Positions 1 to 7,001 of a stretch of DNA of 64,000 bases are shown here, piece by piece. This DNA comes from Streptomyces sp. NBC_00390. Its GTDB lineage: Bacteria; Actinomycetota; Actinomycetes; Streptomycetales; Streptomycetaceae. Below the pieces are notes generated by a model. It saw only the letters and a list, made by a program, of their open reading frames with translations, was not told the DNA's origin and did not search any database. A program made the translations under genes and the position numbers. Numbering within the stretch: position 1 is the first letter of the stretch; every line of letters starts with the position of its first letter. The stretch lies in the NCBI RefSeq assembly GCF_036057275.1, contig NZ_CP107945.1, forward strand, positions 2,232,001 through 2,296,000. Reading direction: 5' to 3'.

Positions 1-283
1 GCTCGGTGCCGTCGATGGTGATGCGGCCCCGGTCCGGGGAGTCCAGCCCGCCGACCAGATTGAGCAGCGTGGTCTTGCCGGAGCCCGACCGGCCCTTGAG
101 GGCGACCAGCTCACCGCGCGGGATGTCGAACGAGACCCCGCGCAGGGCGTGCACGGCCGCTGCCCCGGTGCCGTACGAACGGTGCACGTTCTCGACCCGG
201 ACCATCGGCGCACCGGCCGGGTCGTCGGCGACGGCGGTGCCGGTGTGTGTGCTGCCCCCGGTGTGCGTGTTTCCCTCGGTCAT
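1..283 (-). CDS. ABC transporter ATP-binding protein, N-terminal part (cut by window edge)
   Basis: This is the N-terminal ~94 codons of an ABC ATPase that runs off the left edge. The start is the ATG at 283-281. About 26 residues precede the conserved core ([14 protein letters not shown]), then comes the Walker A motif GRSGSGKTT near residues 67-75 and a [13 protein letters not shown] segment. This spacing is typical of LolD/MacB-type ATPases that partner FtsX-like permeases, which export lipids or peptides or act on the envelope. Signature and Walker B motifs lie outside the window, so substrate and partner cannot be judged. The ATPase class is certain; the subfamily is an inference from the motif style. 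Confidence 0.85.
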   Translation of the reverse strand, partial: MTEGNTHTGGSTHTGTAVADDPAGAPMVRVENVHRSYGTGAAAVHALRGVSFDIPRGELVALKGRSGSGKTTLLNLVGGLDSPDRGRITIDGTE

Positions 284-372
284 CAGCAGGTCCCCCGTAC
301 CCAGGTGATCGGTCCGGCACAGTATGTGCAGAGGCCACGCGACCGGGCAACGGCCGTGCGTACAAAGACGGG

Positions 373-404
373 TGGGCCGTACCCCTGGCGAGGAGTACGG
401 CCCA
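373..404 (-). terminator. Hairpin terminator after the dut/DUF3710 operon
   Basis: A perfect 10-bp stem (TGGGCCGTAC / GTACGGCCCA) with a 12-nt loop lies 18 nt beyond the DUF3710 stop codon. It lacks a long U-tract, as is common in Streptomyces. Confidence 0.6.
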
Positions 405-421
405 CATGCCTTGAGGAACGG

Positions 422-1192
422 TCAGCGCACCTCGGTGATCTCCGGTCCGCGCTGGAGCTGGCCCATGCCTCCGGAGAAGCGGGACCCTTCCTGCTCCTCC
501 TGCTGGACGCCCTCGGGCACCATCTGCGCGTCGTCCGGCAGCTTGAGGACGATCGGGTCGCGCGGCGCCATCGGTCCTTCGCCGCGCACGACGACGGTGT
601 CCTGGAAGATCTGCTCGAGCAGCCCGGCGGCCTGCGGCTGCACCGCGCCCTGCCCGGAGATCACTCCGCGCAGGAACCAGCGCGGCCCGTCGACGCCGAC
701 GAAGCGCACCAGCTGCACACCGCCGGTGCCGTCGGGCAGCTGTACCGGTACCTGGGCCCGCAGCTCCCAGCCGAGCGGGCCCTCGACCTCGTCGATGATG
801 CCGCCCTGCTGGGTGATGCCGGAGGCGATCTCCTCGCGGACCTCGCCCCAGATGCCTTCCTTCTTGGGCGCTGCGAAGGCCTGCAGCTGGATGGCGCTGT
901 CGCGCAGCACCACGGTTGCCGCGACGATCGCGTCGCCCGCGACCTCGACGCGCAGTTCCATGCCCTCGATTCCGGGCACGAACAGACCGCCGAGATCGAC
1001 CCGGCCGTCACCGGGCCTGGAAACCTCGGAGACGTCCCACGGGCCGTCGGGCCGCGGCGCCGGCGGGAGGTTCACCCGGCGGGGCTCACCCTCCTCAGCG
1101 TCCGTGTCGAGCTCGTCGACGACCTGCTCGGCCTCGCCCGCTGCGTCCGCCATGTCGCTGGCGGAACCACTCTTCTTGCGACGTCCGAACAC
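422..1192 (-). CDS. DUF3710 domain-containing protein
   Basis: This conserved actinobacterial protein of 256 residues has unknown function. I chose the GTG at 1192-1190, giving an MFGRRKKSG start; the frame extends further upstream, but that would run deep into dut. A short basic and acidic N-terminus is followed by the globular DUF3710 region (GPWDVSEV, VDLGGLFVPG, DGPRWFLRGV, then the C-terminal PMAPRDPIVLKLP). It starts 1 nt after the dut stop, so the two genes are almost certainly co-transcribed and translationally coupled. The dut neighbour is conserved in streptomycetes, but nothing in the protein itself shows an enzymatic motif. Family assignment is from recognition of the conserved blocks. 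Confidence 0.85.
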   Translation of the reverse strand: MFGRRKKSGSASDMADAAGEAEQVVDELDTDAEEGEPRRVNLPPAPRPDGPWDVSEVSRPGDGRVDLGGLFVPGIEGMELRVEVAGDAIVAATVVLRDSAIQLQAFAAPKKEGIWGEVREEIASGITQQGGIIDEVEGPLGWELRAQVPVQLPDGTGGVQLVRFVGVDGPRWFLRGVISGQGAVQPQAAGLLEQIFQDTVVVRGEGPMAPRDPIVLKLPDDAQMVPEGVQQEEQEGSRFSGGMGQLQRGPEITEVR

Positions 1193-1193
1193 G

Positions 1194-1706
1194 TCACTGT
1201 CCTTCCCGGTCGGATACGACCGAAGCGTATCGATTCCCACCCGAAGAGCCGTCCACGGCAGCATGACCGCCGGTGGACCCGAAGCCCCCCTCGGCCCGCG
1301 CCGAGCCGGGAAGCTCCGCCACCTCGTGGAAGCGCACCTTCTCGACCTGCTGGACAACCAGTTGGGCAATCCGGTCGAACCGTTCGAACCGCACGCTCTC
1401 ACGCGGGTCGAGATTGACCACGATCACCTTGATCTCCCCACGGTACCCGGCATCCACCGTCCCCGGGGCATTCACCAGCGCCACTCCGCAGCGCGCTGCC
1501 AGACCGGAGCGCGGGTGCACGAAGGCGGCGTACCCGTCCGGGAGCGCGATGGACACTCCGGTGGGCAGTACGGCCCGCTCCCCCGGGGCCAGCTCGGCGG
1601 CCTCGCAGGTCACCAGGTCGGCACCGGCATCTCCGGGGTGCCCGTACGCAGGCAGCGGCACCTCCGGGTGCACGCGGCGGATCAGTACGTCGACGGGCTC
1701 GCGCAT
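1194..1706 (-). CDS. dut: Deoxyuridine 5'-triphosphate nucleotidohydrolase (dUTPase)
   Basis: The enzyme hydrolyses dUTP to dUMP and pyrophosphate in the cytoplasm, keeping uracil out of DNA and feeding dTMP synthesis. All five trimeric-dUTPase motifs are visible in the 170-residue protein: DAGAD (26-30), PRSGLA (65-70), GTVDAGYRG (82-90), RIAQLV (112-117) and the glycine-rich C-terminal arm GGFGSTG (140-146). About 24 residues extend beyond motif 5, which is typical of Streptomyces. The ATG at 1706-1704 overlaps the stop codon of the upstream thioesterase by one base (TGATG). The gene is the middle member of a thioesterase-dut-DUF3710 operon. Confidence 0.97.
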   Translation of the reverse strand: MREPVDVLIRRVHPEVPLPAYGHPGDAGADLVTCEAAELAPGERAVLPTGVSIALPDGYAAFVHPRSGLAARCGVALVNAPGTVDAGYRGEIKVIVVNLDPRESVRFERFDRIAQLVVQQVEKVRFHEVAELPGSARAEGGFGSTGGHAAVDGSSGGNRYASVVSDREGQ

Positions 1707-2326
1707 CAGGGGTTCACCTCGAAGGCGCGGGCGCGCCGGACCTGGTCCGGGTCGGCCATGGCCGCCTGGATCTCCTCGGGGCGGCCGTTGTCGATGAAGT
1801 GATCGACCTTGACCTCGATGAACAGCGCGTTCGCGCGGACGGCGACGGGGCCGTCGGGGCTGCCGATCCGGCCGACGGCGGTGCAGTAGATCTTGCGGCC
1901 GGCCACCGCGACGACCTCGGCATCGAGGTGCAGCACGGTGTCCACCGGCACGGGCCGTACGAAGTCGGTCTCGAGCTTGCCGGTCACCGCGATCACCCGC
2001 AGCAGCCAGTTCAGCGAGCCGAGCGTCTCGTCCATGGCGGTGGCGAGCACACCGCCGTGCGCCAGGCCGGGCGCGCCCTGGTGGGCGGGCCTGACGGTGA
2101 ACTCGGCGGTGACGCGTACGCCCTCCTCGGCCCGGGCCGCCAGGTGCAGGCCGTGGGGCTGGGCCCCGCCGCAGCCGAAGCAGTGCTCGTAGTGCGCGCC
2201 GAGGAGCTCACCGGGAGCAGGGGCGTCGGGATGCCGTACGGGGGCCGTGGCATCGGCCGGCGGCGTCAGCGCGGCCGCGCCGGCGGGGGTTCCGGGGGCC
2301 GCCCCCCGGGAGTTCGAAATACTCAC
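1706..2326 (-). CDS. PaaI-type hotdog-fold thioesterase
   Basis: A 206-residue predicted acyl-CoA thioesterase. After a ~35-residue Ala/Pro-rich N-terminus comes HYEHCFGCGGAQPHGL and then the hotdog fold, with the catalytic-type segment GLAHGGVLATAMDETLG and the strand FVRPVPVDTVL. The HGG...DE arrangement matches the PaaI/YbgC side of the family, which cleaves aryl- or acyl-CoA thioesters in the cytoplasm. I took the GTG at 2326 because the upstream ATG candidates would run through the promoter region shared with the divergent DUF3093 gene. It is the first gene of the operon with dut. The substrate is unknown. Confidence 0.85.
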   Translation of the reverse strand: MSISNSRGAAPGTPAGAAALTPPADATAPVRHPDAPAPGELLGAHYEHCFGCGGAQPHGLHLAARAEEGVRVTAEFTVRPAHQGAPGLAHGGVLATAMDETLGSLNWLLRVIAVTGKLETDFVRPVPVDTVLHLDAEVVAVAGRKIYCTAVGRIGSPDGPVAVRANALFIEVKVDHFIDNGRPEEIQAAMADPDQVRRARAFEVNP

Positions 2327-2384
2327 ATGCGCAGACCTTACCCGCGGCGCCACCTGCGGGTCGCCCCGTGCCAAGCTTGGCTTC

Positions 2385-2843
2385 ATGCAGCCTTCCGCCC
2401 CGCAGTACGCAGAACGTCTGACAGCGCCCCGCTCGTGGTGGGCCATCACCGCTCTGGTGGGCGTTTCGGGCGCTCTGGTGCTGCTGCCGCTGGGGACCCT
2501 GGCGAGCCTGGGCGGTCTGATCGCCGCGAGCGCGCTGGCGGGGGCGCTGGTCAGCTCCTACGGATCGGCGCGTATCCGGGTGGTGTCCGGCTCCCTGGTC
2601 GCCGGCGAGGCCCGGATCCCGGTGTCGGCGCTCGGCGACGCACAGGTGCTGGACGCGCAGGAGGCGCGGGCCTGGCGTTCGTACAAGGCCGATCCGCGCG
2701 CGTTCATGCTGCTGCGCAGTTACATTCCGACGGCGCTGCGGATCGAGGTCACCGACCCGGCGGACCCCACGCCGTACGTGTACCTGTCGACCCGGGACCC
2801 GAAGGCGCTGGCGGCAGCGCTGGAGGACGTGCGCACCGCCTGA
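2385..2843 (+). CDS. DUF3093 domain-containing membrane protein
   Basis: A 152-residue actinobacterial membrane protein of unknown function. An N-terminal YAERLTAPRSWW block leads into two close hydrophobic segments (about residues 17-36 and 38-53), followed by a soluble domain with the conserved VSGSLVAGEARIPVSALG and YIPTALRIEVTDPADPTPYVY stretches. The fold resembles a PH-like domain attached to a membrane hairpin. It is transcribed divergently from the thioesterase-dut operon with 58 nt between start codons, and it ends 4 nt before the convergent gene at 2848. The family is recognised from the conserved blocks, but no role is known. Confidence 0.85.
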   Translation: MQPSAPQYAERLTAPRSWWAITALVGVSGALVLLPLGTLASLGGLIAASALAGALVSSYGSARIRVVSGSLVAGEARIPVSALGDAQVLDAQEARAWRSYKADPRAFMLLRSYIPTALRIEVTDPADPTPYVYLSTRDPKALAAALEDVRTA

Positions 2844-2847
2844 GACG

Positions 2848-3834
2848 TCAGTCGTGGCCGGGCGCCGGGGGAAGACCGCGCGTCCGGAGCGGCTCCTTGG
2901 GCTGCTCCAGCGGCGGGAGCGTGGGCAGCGCCTCCCAGGGAACCTGCCGCGCGCGCAGGTCCTTGCGGATCCGTTCCGCGAGTTTTCGGGTGTCACGGCG
3001 GTTCATCATGGCGCCTACGGTCGCGCCGACCATGAACGGGATCAGGTTCGGCATGTTGCGGACCATGCGTTTCGTGACCTGTTGCCGCAGCTGGCGCCTG
3101 AGCTGCCCGCCCATCGCGGCGTTGACCGTCGCCGGTTTGGCGACCTCGATCCCGCGCTCCTGCGACCAGGAGGAGAGGTAGGCGGTGCTGCGGTCGACGA
3201 GCGAGCCGGGCGGGCGCACTCCGTAGACCTCGTGAAGTTCGGCGATGAGCTTCAGCTCGATCACCCCGACGCCGACGACCTCCGTGGTGAGCTCCGCCAG
3301 CATCGCCGGGGGCACGGGCAGCATCGCCGCGGCGCCGATCCCGGCACCGACGGTGGAGGTGGCCAGGGCCGCGCCCGCGACCAGCTTGTCGGCAAGCTGC
3401 TCGGGGCCCAGGCCCGGGAACTGGCGACGCAGTGTCGCCAGGTCACGCACCGGGATACGCGGTGCGTTCTCGATCAGACGGTCCGCGAGGAAGGCGATGG
3501 CGCTCTGTGCGCTCACGCCGGTCCTCGCCAGCCGTGACCTGGCTCCCTGACCGGTCCTGGCGAGACCTGCCAGGGCGCTCCCGCCGCCCTTGCGGACGCC
3601 CTTCGTGACTGCGGCCAGGCGTGAGGCCCTGGTCGGGGGCCCTGCCTGGCCCGCTGCTTCGAGCGAGGCCGGCCGACCTCGCTCCGTCTCCCCCGTGCCG
3701 TCGTGAGGCGTCAGGGCGGCCGAGTGCTCGGCGGACGGCGTGCCGTCCGGTGCCGGGCCTGTGCCGCTCTGGTTGGCCTGCGACGGCTTGTGACGCCGAA
3801 AACGCCGCTTCCTGGACGGTGTCTCGCCTGCCAC
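2848..3834 (-). CDS. Conserved actinobacterial membrane-associated protein (hypothetical)
   Basis: A 328-residue protein with a long basic, low-complexity N-terminus (about 1-95) and a conserved C-terminal domain. The domain contains Gly/Ala-rich amphipathic helices that could insert in a membrane (TSTVGAGIGAAAMLPVPPAM; NLIPFMVGATVGAMMNRR). The Gly-rich repeats faintly recall EcsC-family proteins, but I would not assign it. The GTG start at 3834 lies 14 nt after the DUF4193 stop, so the two genes are probably one transcript. No catalytic motif is visible. Orthologues sit in the same place beside dut and cutRS in other streptomycetes (from memory). Confidence 0.75.
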   Translation of the reverse strand: MAGETPSRKRRFRRHKPSQANQSGTGPAPDGTPSAEHSAALTPHDGTGETERGRPASLEAAGQAGPPTRASRLAAVTKGVRKGGGSALAGLARTGQGARSRLARTGVSAQSAIAFLADRLIENAPRIPVRDLATLRRQFPGLGPEQLADKLVAGAALATSTVGAGIGAAAMLPVPPAMLAELTTEVVGVGVIELKLIAELHEVYGVRPPGSLVDRSTAYLSSWSQERGIEVAKPATVNAAMGGQLRRQLRQQVTKRMVRNMPNLIPFMVGATVGAMMNRRDTRKLAERIRKDLRARQVPWEALPTLPPLEQPKEPLRTRGLPPAPGHD

Positions 3835-3848
3835 GGGGCGACCAGCTC

Positions 3849-4145
3849 TCAGTCGCAGTCGCGGCAGATCGGCTGGCCGTTCTTCTCGCGCGCCAGCTGG
3901 CTGCGGTGGTGCACGAGGAAGCAGCTCATGCAGGTGAACTCGTCGGCCTGCTTCGGCAGGACCCGGACCGCCAGCTCCTCGTTGGAGAGGTCGGCGCCCG
4001 GCAGTTCCATGCCTTCGGCGGCCTCGAACTCGTCGACATCGACGGTCGAGGTGGACTTGTCGTTCCGCCGGGCCTTCAGTTCTTCCAGGCTGTCCGAATC
4101 GACGTCGTCATCGGTCTTGCGTGGGGTGTCGTAGTCCGTTGCCAT
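3849..4145 (-). CDS. DUF4193 domain-containing zinc-ribbon-like protein
   Basis: A 98-residue protein. An acidic N-terminus (DDDVDSDSLEELKARR) is followed by a C-terminal four-cysteine knuckle, CMSC...CRDC, with HH between, which looks like a zinc ribbon. DUF4193 proteins are widespread in actinobacteria and their function is unknown; the fold suggests nucleic-acid or protein binding. The ATG at 4145 has a good ribosome site (GAGGGGGAG about 6 nt upstream). Upstream lies a 382-bp non-coding region rich in inverted repeats (see the separate entry). It heads a likely two-gene operon with the protein at 2848-3834. Confidence 0.88.
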   Translation of the reverse strand: MATDYDTPRKTDDDVDSDSLEELKARRNDKSTSTVDVDEFEAAEGMELPGADLSNEELAVRVLPKQADEFTCMSCFLVHHRSQLAREKNGQPICRDCD

Positions 4146-4204
4146 GTCGCTCTCCCCCTCTGGGTGGTTGCGGTGTCTCCAGCGCACGTAACGCGTGAGA
4201 GGCC

Positions 4205-4219
4205 GGACTTGTGCCCGAC
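4205..4219. repeat. 15-bp inverted repeat, left copy
   Basis: GGACTTGTGCCCGAC; its exact reverse complement occurs at 4477-4491, 257 bp away. The flanking bases do not match, so the repeat unit is exactly 15 bp. Confidence 0.8.
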
Positions 4220-4476
4220 CCGAGGCGGAGATTTTGCCTCACATCAAGGTCTGTTACTCAATCGACACCCAACCGGACCCCTCAAGAGTGATCTGGTTGG
4301 ACGGCGATGGGGACCGTACACGGTCCCGATCGTGCAGTTCACGGGCGCCACCCCGTGTACTTCCCGTGATCTCGACCCTTGGAAACCCGGACTTTTCCCG
4401 GCGTTCCGGTCGGTGCCTTGATCACGGAGAGTAGATGGCCTGAAATTCGCTTCTGTGATCGATCGCACACGGACCC

Positions 4477-4491
4477 GTCGGGCACAAGTCC
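4477..4491. repeat. 15-bp inverted repeat, right copy
   Basis: GTCGGGCACAAGTCC, the exact reverse complement of 4205-4219. Confidence 0.8.
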
Positions 4492-4527
4492 CGAAAATTC
4501 CGCGTAAAGCGAACGTCGTTCACTCTC

Positions 4528-5763
4528 TCAGACCGGGAGGGTGACACGCATCACGAGGCCGCCGCCGTCGCGAGGCTCCGCGATGATACGGCCTCCATGG
4601 GCCCGCGCCACGGAGCGGGCGATCGACAGACCCAGTCCCACGCCCTTGTCGCTGCCCGTACGCTCCTGCCGCAGCCTTCTGAACGGCTCGAAGAGGTTGT
4701 CGATCTCGTAAGCAGGAACCACTGGTCCTGTGTTCGAGACCTCGAGGACCGCCTGTCCCTGCTGCACCTCCGTGGACACCTGCACCCATCCGTCCTCCGG
4801 GACGTTGTAGCGCACGGCGTTCTGGACGAGGTTCAGCGCGATCCGCTCCAGCAGGACGCCATTGCCCTGTACGACGGCGGGCTTGCACTCGCCGACGATT
4901 TCCAAGCCCTTGGCGTCGGCCTCGGACCGTACCTGATCGAGGGCACGCGAGGCGACTTCCGCCAGATCCACCGGTTTGCGCTCGACGATCTGGTTGTCGC
5001 TGCGTGCCAGCAGCAGCAGGCCCTCGACGAGCTGCTCGCTGCGCTCGTTGGTGGCCAGCAGCGTCTTGCCGAGCTGCTGCAGCTCGGCCGGCGCCCCGGG
5101 GTCGGAGAGATGGACCTCCAGCAGCGTGCGGTTGATCGCAAGGGGCGTACGCAGCTCGTGCGAGGCGTTCGCGACGAACCGCTGCTGCGCGGAGAACGCC
5201 CGCTCCAGACGGTCCAGCATCTCGTCGAAGGTGTCGGCGAGCTCCTTGAGCTCGTCGTCGGGGCCGTCCAGCTCGATCCGGCGCGAGAGGTCGGAGCCGG
5301 CCACCTTGCGGGCGGTGCGGGTGATCCGGCCCAGCGGCGACAGGACCCGGCCGGCCATCGCGTAGCCGAAGGCGAAGGCGATGATGCTCAGGCCGAGCAG
5401 CGCGAACAGGGAGCGGCGCAGCAGGTCGTCCAGGGCCAGATCGCGCTGGCGCTGGAGGCAGGCGGAGACGGCCTGGTTGAACTGGTCGCCGGTGACGGAC
5501 CGGGGCAGCCGGCACCACTCGGTCGTGGGCAGCACCTCACCCTTCACGATCTCGAAGGGCAGATCGGCGACGCTGACGTTCAGTGCCTGGGCGGTGAGCA
5601 GATAGATGATCGACAGCAGCAGGATGCCGGCGATCATGAACATCCCGCCGTACAGCAGCGTGAGCCGTATCCGGATGGTCGGACGCAGCAACGGGCGTAC
5701 CGGGCCCCTGGGATCCCAGGTCGGTTTCGGAGGCGCCGAGGGCGGCGCCGGCGCAGCGGCCAC
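4528..5763 (-). CDS. cutS: Two-component sensor histidine kinase CutS
   Basis: A 411-residue membrane kinase paired with CutR. TM1 (about 37-60) and TM2 (about 125-145) flank an extracytoplasmic loop with two cysteines (TEWCRLP and VSACLQR). A HAMP linker, the phospho-acceptor H-box ASHELRTPLA, the N-box LNLVQNAVRYN and the G-box KGVGLGLSIA follow. Orthologous CutRS systems (SCO5862/5863, from memory) respond to extracytoplasmic redox or folding stress, and the cysteine pair has been proposed as the sensor. I chose the GTG at 5763-5761, 5 nt after the cutR stop; no ATG lies near. The gene is co-transcribed with cutR, and no terminator hairpin was seen right after it. Confidence 0.9.
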   Translation of the reverse strand: MAAAPAPPSAPPKPTWDPRGPVRPLLRPTIRIRLTLLYGGMFMIAGILLLSIIYLLTAQALNVSVADLPFEIVKGEVLPTTEWCRLPRSVTGDQFNQAVSACLQRQRDLALDDLLRRSLFALLGLSIIAFAFGYAMAGRVLSPLGRITRTARKVAGSDLSRRIELDGPDDELKELADTFDEMLDRLERAFSAQQRFVANASHELRTPLAINRTLLEVHLSDPGAPAELQQLGKTLLATNERSEQLVEGLLLLARSDNQIVERKPVDLAEVASRALDQVRSEADAKGLEIVGECKPAVVQGNGVLLERIALNLVQNAVRYNVPEDGWVQVSTEVQQGQAVLEVSNTGPVVPAYEIDNLFEPFRRLRQERTGSDKGVGLGLSIARSVARAHGGRIIAEPRDGGGLVMRVTLPV

Positions 5764-5768
5764 CGGGG

Positions 5769-6422
5769 TCAGATCCGGTAGCCGGAGCCGGGCACGGTGA
5801 CGATCACGGCCGGCTCGCCGAGCTTGCGCCGCAGGGTCATCACGGTCACGCGCACGACATTGGTGAACGGGTCGGTGTTCTCGTCCCAGGCCTTCTCCAG
5901 CAGCTGCTCGGCCGAGACGACCGCGCCCTCGCTGCGCATCAGTACCTCCAGCACGGCGAACTCCTTCGGGGCGAGCTGGATCTCCTTGCCGTCCCGGAAC
6001 ACCTCGCGGCGGTTGGGGTCCAGCTTGATCCCGGCACGCTCCAGGACCGGCGGCAGGGGCACGGTCGTGCGCCGGCCCAGGGCGCGGATCCGGGCGGTGA
6101 GCTCGGTGAACGCGAACGGCTTCGGCAGATAGTCGTCGGCGCCCAGCTCGAGGCCCTCGACCCGGTCGCTGACGTCGCCGGCCGCGGTCAGCATCAGCAC
6201 GCGGGTGGCCATACCCAGCTCGACGATCTTGCGGCACACGTCGTCGCCGTGGACCAGCGGGAGGTCGCGGTCGAGCACCACCACGTCGTAGTCGTTGACC
6301 CCGATGCGCTCAAGGGCCGCGGCGCCGTCGTACACGACGTCGACCGCCATGGCCTCCCGGCGCAGTCCGGTGGCCACCGCATCGGCGAGCAGCTGCTCGT
6401 CCTCGACGACGAGTACGCGCAC
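5769..6422 (-). CDS. cutR: Two-component response regulator CutR (OmpR family)
   Basis: A 217-residue OmpR/PhoB-type regulator. The receiver contains the acidic pocket EDE (7-9), the phospho-acceptor in VVLDRDLPL (~D51), the conserved T of MLTAAG and K of LPKPFAF. The C-terminal winged helix contains DPNRREVFRDGKEIQL and VTVMTLRRKLG and ends GSGYRI. Length and sequence match CutR of S. lividans and S. coelicolor almost throughout. The GTG start at 6422 gives the VRVLVVEDEQ N-terminus, although the frame is open further upstream. A 335-bp divergent intergenic region lies upstream and carries the palindrome TTTACGCGCGTAAA (6500-6513), a possible operator. Confidence 0.93.
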   Translation of the reverse strand: MRVLVVEDEQLLADAVATGLRREAMAVDVVYDGAAALERIGVNDYDVVVLDRDLPLVHGDDVCRKIVELGMATRVLMLTAAGDVSDRVEGLELGADDYLPKPFAFTELTARIRALGRRTTVPLPPVLERAGIKLDPNRREVFRDGKEIQLAPKEFAVLEVLMRSEGAVVSAEQLLEKAWDENTDPFTNVVRVTVMTLRRKLGEPAVIVTVPGSGYRI

Positions 6423-6757
6423 GTCGCTGTTTCCTTCCTCGAAGCCCGTCACCGTGACAGGACACCTCTGAGCACTGGCTGTGCGCATCCATCCTGCCCT
6501 TTACGCGCGTAAACCGGAGGTAAGGCGGGTCGCGGCCGACCGCGCACCCGACCGGTGACGGGGAATAGAACCGATTCCCGGGCCAGTTGAGGTTTCTCAC
6601 AAGGGAGCCTTGGGGAAGACGACTGCACACCCGCGATCACGCCCTGCATGCGGCGCACCACGGCCTGTTCCAGGGTTGATCACCCCACACCCCTGCGTGC
6701 GGCAGGGGAACCCCAGGCACACCCCCGTGCCAACGACCTACGCCGAGGGGGCGCACC
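6423..6757. other. 335-bp divergent intergenic region, cutR / 55-aa ORF
   Basis: No gene is seen here. It holds a perfect 14-bp palindrome TTTACGCGCGTAAA at 6500-6513, 78 bp upstream of the cutR start, and AT-richer sequence around 6560-6600. It must carry promoters in both directions, but none could be fixed by motif. Confidence 0.5.
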
Positions 6758-6925
6758 ATGGACGCTTTCACCGCAGGACTGCTGCAGCGCATCAAGGCCG
6801 CCGAAACCGACCTCACGCTGGCTCGCCAAACGGGAGACGACTTCCTCGCGGATGTCGAGCAGGCGGAGCTGGACGACCTCCACCGTCTGGCTGCCGAGCA
6901 CGGCGTCGAGGTACGCGCCGCGTAG
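6758..6925 (+). CDS. Small conserved hypothetical protein (55 aa)
   Basis: This short gene reads MDAFTAGLLQRIKAAETDLT and continues as a single amphipathic, probably helical chain: acidic, Leu/Ala-rich, without cysteines. Third codon positions are almost all G/C. An AGGGG ribosome site sits about 8 nt before the ATG, and a strong terminator follows 13 nt after the TAG, so it looks like a genuine monocistronic gene. A gene of this size occupies the same place between cutR and the inositol-monophosphatase-like gene in related genomes (from memory). The charged helix could be a protein-binding peptide; nothing shows a function. Confidence 0.75.
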   Translation: MDAFTAGLLQRIKAAETDLTLARQTGDDFLADVEQAELDDLHRLAAEHGVEVRAA

Positions 6926-6938
6926 TTCTCAGGCGGAG

Positions 6939-6965
6939 AAGGGGGCCCGGACAGGGCCCCCTTTT
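6939..6965 (+). terminator. Intrinsic terminator after the 55-aa gene
   Basis: A 10-bp perfect stem (AAGGGGGCCC / GGGCCCCCTT) with a 5-nt loop, followed by TT: the best classical terminator in the left half of the window. The AA/TT flanks also allow it to serve the convergent gene at 7002. Confidence 0.85.
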
Positions 6966-7001
6966 CCGTGCCCGCCCAGGCAACGACAACAGGCGTCGAG
7001 C

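Larger units (their letters stand above)
4146..4527. other. 382-bp intergenic region with bracketed inverted repeats
   Basis: This is non-coding sequence between the cutS 3' end and the DUF4193 start. A perfect 15-bp inverted pair, GGACTTGTGCCCGAC at 4205-4219 and its complement at 4477-4491, brackets it. Inside are an 18-bp near-perfect palindrome (GGGACCGT-AC-ACGGTCCC, 4310-4327) and a weaker CACGGG...CCCGTG hairpin (4340-4357). The DUF4193 promoter must be here, but no clear -35/-10 pair was assigned. Confidence 0.6.

Noticed and set aside
1381..1396. TCGAACCGTTCGAACC-like sequence resembling a LexA (SOS) box.
   Set aside because: It is inside the dut coding sequence and encodes conserved RFERFDR residues; the similarity is likely chance.
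149..1417. Long open frames on the plus strand across the DUF3710/dut region.
   Set aside because: They are shadows of the minus-strand genes: Arg/Pro/His-rich translations with no conserved blocks, while the minus-strand frames carry complete dUTPase motifs.
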